Assembly: GCA_020634015.1 (NCBI GenBank)
Contig: JACKCN010000002.1
Span: forward strand, 62,001 to 126,000
DNA: 64,000 nt
DNA from: Candidatus Delongbacteria bacterium
Lineage (GTDB): Bacteria; CAIWAD01
Direction of reading: 5' to 3'
Within the stretch, counting starts at the first letter, position 1. Each line of letters opens with the position of its first letter. A program made the translations under genes and the position numbers. The notes under the pieces were generated by a model. It was not told the origin of the DNA. It did not search any database and worked only from the letters and a program-made list of their open reading frames with translations. Below, one piece after another: positions 1-6,476 of this stretch.

Positions 1-285
1 GCCTGCATTGTTCACCAGGCTGTCCAGAGCCCCGTGCCGGGTCTCGATTTCCGCGACCACGGCCTCACGCTGGGCCGCATCGGTCACGTCCAGCTCGCGG
101 ATCCAGAAGGTGGAGGATTCGGCCAGCCCTTCGCGCGCGAAGCGATCCAGGGAAGTCCCCCGTGCGGTGGCGACCACGTGCCAGTGTCCGCGTTGCAGGC
201 GCCGCACAAGCTCGAGACCGATGCCCGTGCTGGCCCCGGTGACCAGCACGACGGGCCTGGAAGATGTTGTGGGTGTTGATGTCAC
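1..285 (-). CDS. SDR-family NAD(P)-dependent oxidoreductase, N-terminal part
   Basis: This is the first 95 residues of a short-chain dehydrogenase; the rest lies off the left edge. The Rossmann nucleotide-binding motif TGASTGIG is near residues 16-23, an acidic LDVTD follows the fourth strand, and the NNAG motif is at the window edge, all in the order of classical SDRs. The catalytic Ser-Tyr-Lys lie outside, so the substrate cannot be told. The start is taken as the GTG at 285; an in-frame GTG at 306 is an alternative. Neither has a strong ribosome-binding site. The neighbouring sigma-factor genes point the same way but are separated by about 100 bases. Confidence 0.85.
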   Translation of the reverse strand, partial: MTSTPTTSSRPVVLVTGASTGIGLELVRRLQRGHWHVVATARGTSLDRFAREGLAESSTFWIRELDVTDAAQREAVVAEIETRHGALDSLVNNAG

Positions 286-385
286 GGTTGCCCCGGGTTG
301 ATACACGGTTCGTGGTGAGCCGTGCGGGGCACGAAGATGGGAATGGCGCGGCAGACCACGGGTGGCCTTCAGCGGGAGCCGGGAA

Positions 386-604
386 TCAGGTCAGCAGCCC
401 CTTGAGCAGCTCCATCAGGGAATCCAGGTCCTCCTCTTCAAGCACCAGAGGTCCGCTGCAGCTGGCAGGGCCCTGAAGTTCCAGTTCGAAACGGGACGAG
501 CTGCAGCCCGGGTCGGTGCCAATCGGGGCCAGACGGAAGCTGGCGGTGCCGATCGGGATCGGGGAATTCAGCGGAAGGGACGAGTTCGCAAGGGGCGTTT
601 GCAT
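386..604 (-). CDS. small hypothetical protein downstream of ECF sigma/anti-sigma pair
   Basis: A 72-residue protein I do not recognise. The ATG at 604 is preceded by GGAGG with a 4-base spacer, which is why I prefer it to the in-frame ATG at 631. The N-terminal half is rich in Pro, Ser and Ile without a membrane segment. The C-terminal end is acidic then amphipathic (LEEEDLDSLMELLKGLL), which looks like a helix made for protein-protein contact. It lies 63 bases after the anti-sigma-like gene on the same strand, so it is probably the third gene of that operon. Function unknown; a role in the sigma circuit is inference only. Confidence 0.5.
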   Translation of the reverse strand: MQTPLANSSLPLNSPIPIGTASFRLAPIGTDPGCSSSRFELELQGPASCSGPLVLEEEDLDSLMELLKGLLT

Positions 605-667
605 GAAGCCTCCGGGTTGACCCGGATCCATCGGCGATTGCAGGTGCCCGCTTTAGTGTGGCCCGAC

Positions 668-1075
668 TCAATCCCTGCGCAACCGCCCCCCGGTCACCAT
701 TTCTCCGTGGCTGGCCAGCAGGCCCAGCACGGTCAGGGTGGCCGCACAGATCGCGGCGATCCAGAGCCCCGGGAGACTGGGGCTGGGCAGCAGGGAATAC
801 TCGTGCAGGATCCGGGAAACGGGCAGGTGTTTCAGCAACTGTGCGCCCGGGACCGACAGCCAGCGACCCAGCACCATCGTGCAGAGCAGCAGGAATGTGA
901 CACTTGCCACCAGGGGCGCCATTCGATAGGGCCGGGGAGCAGGGCGGAGCCTGCTGTTCGCGGGAATGGCGGCCACCATCCGTCGCAAGCGCTGGGGTGG
1001 TGCGCTGGACAGGCTGGCGGAGAAGAGCTGGCGCAGCTGGCGGTCCAGTTCGTCGGGAGTGTCGGGACGCATCAT
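668..1075 (-). CDS. membrane protein, probable anti-sigma factor
   Basis: A 135-residue protein whose start overlaps the stop of the ECF sigma gene by 4 bases (ATGA), so the two are translationally coupled. The first 50 residues are cytosolic-looking and basic, starting with DTPDELDRQLRQLF. Two hydrophobic segments follow at about 52-73 and 101-124. Size, topology and position are those of anti-sigma factors that hold an ECF sigma at the inner membrane. It has no HxxxCxxC zinc anti-sigma motif, so it would be a non-ZAS type. The assignment rests mainly on gene order. Confidence 0.6.
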   Translation of the reverse strand: MMRPDTPDELDRQLRQLFSASLSSAPPQRLRRMVAAIPANSRLRPAPRPYRMAPLVASVTFLLLCTMVLGRWLSVPGAQLLKHLPVSRILHEYSLLPSPSLPGLWIAAICAATLTVLGLLASHGEMVTGGRLRRD

Positions 1076-1635
1076 TTTTCCTCCAGGGCACGGGCCGCCA
1101 TGGCCATGCGTTGCCGGGCGCGGTGCAGGGTCACACGCACCGCACCGTCACTCTGACCGGTGATGCCGGCCACTTCCGCCACACTAAGCTCCTGCATGTA
1201 GAACAGGGTCACGATGCTGCGCTGGGCCGGGGACAGTTCCCCCAGCAGGCGGTCCAGCAAGTCCTTGCGTTCCAGTTCATCGGCCGCGCTTCTGCCCGTA
1301 TCCGGCAGGGTCGGGGCATGCTCATCCAGCTCGTCCCGCCTGGAGGCGCGGCGCTCGCCCCGGGATTCCCGCTGCGCCAGATTCAGGATGCAGCGATGGC
1401 TGAGCGTCCAGATCCAGGTGCTCAGTTTCGAGTCGCCCCTGAAGTCGGACAGCCCGGCCCAGATGCGCACGAAGCATTCCTGGCAGGCGTCTTCCGCCCA
1501 GGCTTGCGAGTCCAGCACTTTCAGGCAGAGGGCCCAGACCAGGGGCAGGTAACGTGCGTGCAACCTGGCGAAGCCCACTTCGGGTGAGCGGCGACACAGC
1601 TCCAGCAGTTCCCGCTCTTTCTCGGCAGGATCCAT
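1072..1635 (-). CDS. RNA polymerase sigma factor, ECF subfamily
   Basis: A 187-residue ECF sigma factor that directs RNA polymerase to a regulon not identifiable here. Region 2 spans about residues 20-90, with the typical DACQECFVRIWAGL and STWIWTLSHRCILN segments. Region 4 spans about 125-180 (LSPAQRSIVTLFYMQELSVAEVA, then a helix-turn-helix ending VRVTLHRARQRM). The start at 1635 has GGGAG eight bases upstream; in-frame ATGs at 1665 and 1752 lack such a site and would add a non-conserved leader. It is followed by the overlapping anti-sigma-like gene and a small gene, and diverges from a membrane protein gene at 1858. Confidence 0.92.
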   Translation of the reverse strand: MDPAEKERELLELCRRSPEVGFARLHARYLPLVWALCLKVLDSQAWAEDACQECFVRIWAGLSDFRGDSKLSTWIWTLSHRCILNLAQRESRGERRASRRDELDEHAPTLPDTGRSAADELERKDLLDRLLGELSPAQRSIVTLFYMQELSVAEVAGITGQSDGAVRVTLHRARQRMAMAARALEEK

Positions 1636-1774
1636 GCGGGGCACTCCCGCGGACCGAGTCCTCATTGGATCGACGCCACTGACTGGTAGATGCTGGGCCT
1701 GTTGTGCTGCATGGGTTCCTGTGACGCTGAGTCCGCTGACTTCCGGGTTCACATGGTAAGGGAGGGCGTGTCGC

Positions 1775-1803
1775 TAAAAAGTTACCGAGGCCCGTAACCT
1801 TTT
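1775..1803. promoter_or_regulatory. inverted repeat between divergent genes, possible ECF promoter/operator
   Basis: An imperfect palindrome with AAAAAGTTAC and GTAACCTTTT arms around an 8-base centre lies in the divergent spacer between the ECF sigma gene and the membrane protein gene. GTAAC/GTTAC-type motifs resemble the GGAAC/GTAAC -35 element used by many ECF sigmas, and the palindrome presents one in each direction. It could be a pair of autoregulated promoters or a binding site for another regulator. No -10 element was convincing. Confidence 0.35.
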
Positions 1804-1857
1804 CTTGCGGGGGCATCTCCCATGGGGCAGAAACAGACAAAAACACTGGAGTATTCC

Positions 1858-2298
1858 ATGCCCGAAGAAGCCTTCATCGTCATGCCGATGTTCATCTGTG
1901 GGGTGCTGATCGTGTACTTCACCCTCAGCTTTCGTCACAAGCGCCAATTGCTGGACCACGCCGAAGCGCTCAAGTCGCTCGAACTGGGTCTGCCGCTGCC
2001 GCCCCGTCCCATCAGCACTGCCGGCAATGTTTACAGTCTGCCCCTGTTCCTGCTCGGGGGTGGCATTGGTGTGGGCAGCATTGTGGTATTGAACGGCGAA
2101 CCCGCCGCCTGGGGCATCATGGCACTGCTCTGCCTGCCGGGAGTGGGGTTGCTGCTGGCCCTGAAACTGAATGCCCCGCGCTACAAGGAAGAGCTTGAGC
2201 GGGCGCGCCAGGAATCGGAATCCTATCGCAAGGCGCTGACGGACAGGCTCGAGCACCAGACCCGGACCGTGGCACCCTTGTATTCATCCCAGGACTGA
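1858..2298 (+). CDS. membrane protein resembling DUF6249 family
   Basis: A 146-residue inner-membrane protein. The start at 1858 is chosen for the GGAG six bases upstream; an ATG at 1822 is in frame but poorer. It has an N-terminal membrane segment (about 5-25), then a cytosolic stretch of KRQLLDHAEALKSLELG type, two more membrane segments (about 58-76 and 82-100), and a charged C-terminal helix rich in Glu and Arg. This layout resembles DUF6249 proteins, which often neighbour sigma factors, but the match is by eye only. It is transcribed away from the ECF sigma gene and could belong to the same regulon. Confidence 0.6.
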   Translation: MPEEAFIVMPMFICGVLIVYFTLSFRHKRQLLDHAEALKSLELGLPLPPRPISTAGNVYSLPLFLLGGGIGVGSIVVLNGEPAAWGIMALLCLPGVGLLLALKLNAPRYKEELERARQESESYRKALTDRLEHQTRTVAPLYSSQD

Positions 2299-2362
2299 GC
2301 CGCTACCGGGCCAGGTCCGACTCGACTGCAGCCTGCCGAAGTGCTAGCTTCCTGCCGACTCT

Positions 2363-2394
2363 GCCGGCCCCGTTGACTCACGGGGCCGGCTTTT
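2363..2394 (+). terminator. intrinsic terminator
   Basis: An 11-base-pair stem (GCCGGCCCCGT with its complement), a 6-base loop and TTTT follow the gene ending at 2298. Confidence 0.85.
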
Positions 2395-2425
2395 CTCCGC
2401 ATATCCATTGACAAGGAGCTCCGCC

Positions 2426-3793
2426 ATGAGCATTTCCCGCCAGATCGCCCGGTTTTCACTGGGGCTGAGCTACAAGGACCTGCCGGCCCCGGTGGTCCAG
2501 GAAGTGAAACGCTATCTGTACGACAGCGTGGGTTGCGCCTACGGCAGCATGGGCACCCGCGATGTGGCGGCGATCCGCAGGATCTGCGGCTCCATGGGCG
2601 GCACACCCGAGGCCACCGTGCTCGGTTTTGGCGAGAAACTGCCCGCGGTGAACGTCAGCCTGCTGAACAGCCTGATGATCCGTGCGCTGGACTTCAATGA
2701 CATCTACTGGAAGGAAGACCCCAGCCACCCCTCCGATCTGATTCCCGCCGCCCTGGCCGTGGGCGAACTGGTGGACGCTCCGATGGAGAAGGTGATCACG
2801 GCCATCGTGCTGGCCTACGAGTTCGAACAGCGTCTCTGCCTCTTCGGCAAGCCCGGCGTGCGCGAGCGCGGCTGGCATCACGCCACCCTGACCCAGTTCG
2901 TGAGTCCGATCGTGGCCGGGTATCTGCTGGGGCTCACGGAAGACCAGCTGGTGCACGCCATCGGCATCAACGGCTGCCACAACCACACCATCGGCTGCCC
3001 CACGGCGGGCAAGCTGACCATGATGAAGAACACGGTGGACCCCATGGCCGTGCAGTCGGGCGTGTTCGCGGCCCTGATGGCCCGCGAGGGGTACTCGGGT
3101 ACCGAACTGGTCTTCGAAGGCAAGGAAGGGCTCAAGCACTGTTTCGGCGAGGGCTGGGACGACGAGGCCCTTGTGGGCGGCCTGGGCGAAAGCTGGAAGA
3201 TTCTCGAGTGCGGCATGAAGGCCTTCCCGACCGAAGCGCTGACACACACGCACCTCAGCGCCACGCTCAAGGTGATGCAGGGCCACGGCCTGACTCACAA
3301 GGATGTGAAAGAAGTGATCGTGACCACCATCGCGCGGGCCTGCGACATTCTCTTCGACCCGCACAAGTACCGGCCCGAAAGCCGTGAGACGGCCGATCAC
3401 AGTCTGCCCTACTGCATTGCCGCGGCCATCGTGGACGGCAAGATCACCACGGCCAGTTTCAGCGACGAGAAGATGAAGGACCCGGCGATCTGGGAAACCA
3501 TTGACAAGATCAAGGGCGAAGCCAGCCTGGAGTTCGAGGCGATGTTCCCGGCCAAGCAGCCCAGCCGCGTGCGCATTCTCACCACCGACGGACGCGAGTT
3601 CAGCGAGTATCTCGAGTATCCCAAGGGCGATCCGCGCGAGCCGATGACCCAGGCGGACCTCGATGCCAAGTTCGGGGGACTGGCCGCCGGTCGCCTGAGC
3701 CCGCAGAAGCAGCAGCAGGTCAAGCAGGACATCTTCGCCTGCGAGACCCTGTCCTGCCGTGAGCTGATGCAGCGCCTGGTATGTGATCTCTAG
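2426..3793 (+). CDS. MmgE/PrpD family protein (2-methylcitrate dehydratase-like)
   Basis: A 455-residue protein of the MmgE/PrpD family, cofactor-free dehydratases/isomerases that include 2-methylcitrate dehydratase and cis-aconitate decarboxylase. Family signatures seen are the N-terminal YDSVGCAYGS segment, the central RALDFNDIYW and HPSDLIPAALAVGEL region, and the TVDPMAVQSG stretch. Length is typical. The start at 2426 has AAGGAG seven bases upstream. No prpB or prpC lies nearby, and the gene sits alone between two terminators, so the substrate cannot be inferred from context. Confidence 0.9.
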   Translation: MSISRQIARFSLGLSYKDLPAPVVQEVKRYLYDSVGCAYGSMGTRDVAAIRRICGSMGGTPEATVLGFGEKLPAVNVSLLNSLMIRALDFNDIYWKEDPSHPSDLIPAALAVGELVDAPMEKVITAIVLAYEFEQRLCLFGKPGVRERGWHHATLTQFVSPIVAGYLLGLTEDQLVHAIGINGCHNHTIGCPTAGKLTMMKNTVDPMAVQSGVFAALMAREGYSGTELVFEGKEGLKHCFGEGWDDEALVGGLGESWKILECGMKAFPTEALTHTHLSATLKVMQGHGLTHKDVKEVIVTTIARACDILFDPHKYRPESRETADHSLPYCIAAAIVDGKITTASFSDEKMKDPAIWETIDKIKGEASLEFEAMFPAKQPSRVRILTTDGREFSEYLEYPKGDPREPMTQADLDAKFGGLAAGRLSPQKQQQVKQDIFACETLSCRELMQRLVCDL

Positions 3794-3805
3794 AACGTCG
3801 AGCAT

Positions 3806-3832
3806 GCGCCGGGCTTGCCCGGCGCTTTCATT
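3806..3832 (+). terminator. intrinsic terminator
   Basis: A GC-rich hairpin (GCGCCGGGC with its complement, 2-base apex) is followed by TTTCATTT after the MmgE/PrpD gene. Confidence 0.8.
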
Positions 3833-3844
3833 TGAAGCCCTGCC

Positions 3845-4492
3845 ATGACCATTGATGACTTCATCGGACTGCTGGAATCCCTGCCTGCCCGCGCCTTGTG
3901 TTTCAATCCTTACAGCAGCGGGGATGGGGCCTGCGATGCGATCCGGCGCCAGAACCTGCGGCTGTATCTGACTGAGATGAAAACGGCGCATCCCGACACC
4001 CTGCTCGTGGGCGAGGCTCCCGGTTACAATGGCTGTCACTGGAGCGGCATTCCCTTCACCAGCGAACGTCAATTGGTGCGCGGTGTGGCTCGCCATGGCC
4101 TCTTCGGCCCGGGCAAGGGCTATCGCTGGACCAGCGGGCGCGAACAGGGTTACACCGAGCCGTCGGGCACCATTCTGTGGGACATCATCGGCGAGCTGCC
4201 ACGGCTGCCCCTGGTCTGGAACGCATTCCCGCTGCATCCCTACAAGGCGGGACTTCCCCTGTCCAATCGCACGCCCACCGATATGGAATTGAACGAACTG
4301 TCTTTCGTGTTGCACGCATTGGGTGAACTGTTCCATATTCGGCGCCACATCGCCATCGGACGCAAGGCCGAGGCCGTGCTGGCGGGTCTGGGCATTCAGG
4401 CGCCCGGCGTGAGACACCCGGCCAATGGTGGCAAGAATGCCTGCCGCGACGGATTGCTGGCACTGTTGGGGACGCCCCATGCGCGGGCATGA
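3845..4492 (+). CDS. uracil-DNA glycosylase superfamily protein
   Basis: A 215-residue DNA repair glycosylase-like protein that would excise uracil or a related base. The active-site motif GEAPGYNG (near residue 57) is the GEAPG-type motif of family 4/5-like uracil-DNA glycosylases. WNAFPLHP supplies the base-recognition strand, and VRHPANGG near the C terminus corresponds to the DNA-intercalating HPS-type loop. The [4Fe-4S] cysteine set of family 4 is not evident, so the subfamily is uncertain. The end overlaps rnhB by 14 bases, making a small genome-maintenance operon. Confidence 0.85.
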   Translation: MTIDDFIGLLESLPARALCFNPYSSGDGACDAIRRQNLRLYLTEMKTAHPDTLLVGEAPGYNGCHWSGIPFTSERQLVRGVARHGLFGPGKGYRWTSGREQGYTEPSGTILWDIIGELPRLPLVWNAFPLHPYKAGLPLSNRTPTDMELNELSFVLHALGELFHIRRHIAIGRKAEAVLAGLGIQAPGVRHPANGGKNACRDGLLALLGTPHARA

Positions 4493-5117
4493 TGCACGGC
4501 TGCGAACCCGCCTGGGGCTTCAGCTGCTCTGCGGGGTCGATGAAGCCGGACGCGGCCCTCTGGCCGGACCCGTGACCGCCGCGGCCGTGATTCTGCCCCG
4601 CGGCTGTCGCCTGCCCGGACTGGACGACTCCAAGAAACTCAGCGCCTCCCGTCGACTCGAACTGGAACACGAGATCCGTCAGGTGGCCCTGGCCTGGGCC
4701 GTGGCCGATGCCAGCGTTCAGGAAATCGACCGGCTGAACATCCTGCAGGCCACCTTTCTGGCCATGCAGCGCGCGGTGCAGGCACTGACGCACCAGCCTG
4801 AGCATGTGCTCGTGGATGGTCGGGACTTTCCCTTCCAGGGGCGTGCGGGGTCGGCCCTGATCAAAGGGGATGGCATCAGCGCCAGCGTGGCGGCGGCCAG
4901 CATTCTGGCCAAGCAGAGCCGCGACCGCCAACTGGAATCAGCGGCCCGTCGCTGGCCCGGATACGGGTTCGAGCAACACAAGGGCTACGGCACCGCCCGG
5001 CATCTGCAGGCTCTGCGGGAACTGGGCCCCTGTCCGCTGCACCGGCGCAGTTTCGCCCCGGTCAGTGCCTGTCTGTCACTGTTCCCCGAATGCCCTGCCG
5101 GCGAGAGTCAGGACTGA
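4479..5117 (+). CDS. rnhB: ribonuclease HII
   Basis: A 212-residue RNase HII, which cuts RNA in RNA-DNA hybrids and at single ribonucleotides in DNA. The motif DEAGRGPLAGPV (near residues 22-33) carries the first two catalytic acids. DDSKKLS, VDGRDFPF and KGDGISASVAAASILAK follow in family order and hold the remaining metal-binding residues. The start at 4479 overlaps the glycosylase gene; a longer in-frame start at 4425 would add sequence lacking family similarity. The acid set is complete, so it should be active. Confidence 0.95.
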   Translation: MRGHDARLRTRLGLQLLCGVDEAGRGPLAGPVTAAAVILPRGCRLPGLDDSKKLSASRRLELEHEIRQVALAWAVADASVQEIDRLNILQATFLAMQRAVQALTHQPEHVLVDGRDFPFQGRAGSALIKGDGISASVAAASILAKQSRDRQLESAARRWPGYGFEQHKGYGTARHLQALRELGPCPLHRRSFAPVSACLSLFPECPAGESQD

Positions 5118-5193
5118 GTCCTGCAGCAGGATTTGGTGGGCCGGAACACGTGTGATCCACCCGCGTGGTGGGATCCAGCTTCGGAAACAACAC

Positions 5194-5751
5194 ATGCTGC
5201 GTACCGTGATCATCTTCCGTCATGCCAAGTCCGACTGGGACTCGGAGTACTCGCACGACCGTGAACGCCCGTTGGCCCGCCGGGGCAGCGAAGCCGCGCG
5301 CGCCATGGGACGTCTGCTCTCCGCGGCCGGGCTGGTGCCCGACATGGTCATCAGTTCACCCGCCGTGCGTGCGGCGGCAACCGTGGACCTGGCGATCATC
5401 GCGGGTGATTGGCCCTGTACGCGCGAGACCAGCGAATCCCTGTACCAGTGCGGAGCCAGCGAGATGCTGCACGCGCTGCGCGGACTGCCGAACTCGGTGG
5501 AACGTGTTCTGTTGGCCGGGCACGAGACCTCATGCAGCGAGACCGTGAGCCGCCTGATCGGTGGCGGCGACATCCGCATTCCCACCGGATCGATGGCCTG
5601 CATATCACTGGAGCTGAAGAACTGGAAGGACTGCGCCTGGGGTGACGGCGAACTGTCCTGGCTTGTGCCGCCCCGCATGCTCACCGAGGGGCCACGTCCG
5701 CTGTTTCGTGACCCGCGTGTTCAGGACGACTCTCCCCGACGCAGCAAGTAG
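5194..5751 (+). CDS. sixA: SixA-type histidine phosphatase
   Basis: A 185-residue member of the histidine phosphatase superfamily, of the short SixA type that dephosphorylates phosphohistidine on signalling proteins. The N-terminal active-site motif is RHAKSDW (residues about 9-15), where SixA proteins replace the classical RHG with RHA. SSPAVRAAAT and LAGHETSCS carry the second arginine and the second histidine. The start is the first ATG before MLRTVIIFRHAK. The last 31 bases overlap the convergent tpm gene. No phosphorelay gene is nearby, so the target is unknown. Confidence 0.88.
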   Translation: MLRTVIIFRHAKSDWDSEYSHDRERPLARRGSEAARAMGRLLSAAGLVPDMVISSPAVRAAATVDLAIIAGDWPCTRETSESLYQCGASEMLHALRGLPNSVERVLLAGHETSCSETVSRLIGGGDIRIPTGSMACISLELKNWKDCAWGDGELSWLVPPRMLTEGPRPLFRDPRVQDDSPRRSK

Positions 5752-6383
5752 ACCCGCTCGCGAATGCCTTTCAGCCCCCGCTCGGCAAAGCGCGGGGCCA
5801 CCGGCATCTCCTGCTCCTCCAGCAGTTCCACGCTCCAGTGCGGCCCGAACAGGGACATGACTTCCTCGTGATCCACGCTGAAGGGCGGGGGCTGCATCTG
5901 GCTCTGCTCGTACACCGGCACGATCAGCAGGCTGCGGCAACCGATGGGCGCCACGCGCGACAGCGTGCTCGCGTAGAGCTGCCGCATCTCCGGAGGCAGG
6001 GCGGGCAGTGAGGCCCGGTCGTAGATCGCCCGGCAGTCGCTGGTGTGTTCGGGATTCAACCGGAAGAAATCACCCTGCAGCAGCTCCAGGCCCTGGGCGC
6101 ACCAGCGGCGGAAAGGCGGCAGGTCCTGGCAGACCGGTTCCTGCCCAAGTTCGTCAAAGAAGGCCCTCACCGGCTCCGGGGCCAACTCCACACCCAGCAC
6201 TCGGCATCCCTGCGAGGCGATCCAGCCCATGTCAAGACTGCGCCCGCACAAGGGCACCAGCACACGGGCGTCCTTCCCCGGATCCAACCGGGACCAGTGG
6301 GCCTGCAAGTGTGGATTGATCCGGCGCTGGTGAAAGGGTTTGTGGTCGTGACGCCAGCCGTCCAGCCAGTATTCTGCATCCAT
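5721..6383 (-). CDS. tpm: thiopurine S-methyltransferase family protein
   Basis: A 220-residue SAM-dependent methyltransferase of the TPMT family; bacterial members methylate thiopurines, selenite or tellurite compounds. Seen are the family N terminus YWLDGWRHDHKPFHQ, the SAM-binding VLVPLCGRSLDM, VLGVELAPEPVRAFF, and the YDRASLPALPPEMR segment. The start at 6383 has GGAGG seven bases upstream; the ATG two codons earlier is too close to it. The gene is convergent with sixA and shares 31 bases at the 3' end. It is alone in its direction, so context gives no physiological role. Confidence 0.92.
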   Translation of the reverse strand: MDAEYWLDGWRHDHKPFHQRRINPHLQAHWSRLDPGKDARVLVPLCGRSLDMGWIASQGCRVLGVELAPEPVRAFFDELGQEPVCQDLPPFRRWCAQGLELLQGDFFRLNPEHTSDCRAIYDRASLPALPPEMRQLYASTLSRVAPIGCRSLLIVPVYEQSQMQPPPFSVDHEEVMSLFGPHWSVELLEEQEMPVAPRFAERGLKGIRERVYLLRRGESS

Positions 6384-6476
6384 GGGCATTCCTCCGGGTA
6401 GTCTGCCGGGCAACTTCCGGAAATCGGGGCATGCGACAAAGCTGTTGGATAAGCGGAAAGGGCTCCCGTTCTTCAG

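Noticed and set aside
2456..4480. A 674-codon open frame antisense to MmgE/PrpD and the glycosylase
   Set aside because: Crosses two genes and a terminator; no motifs.
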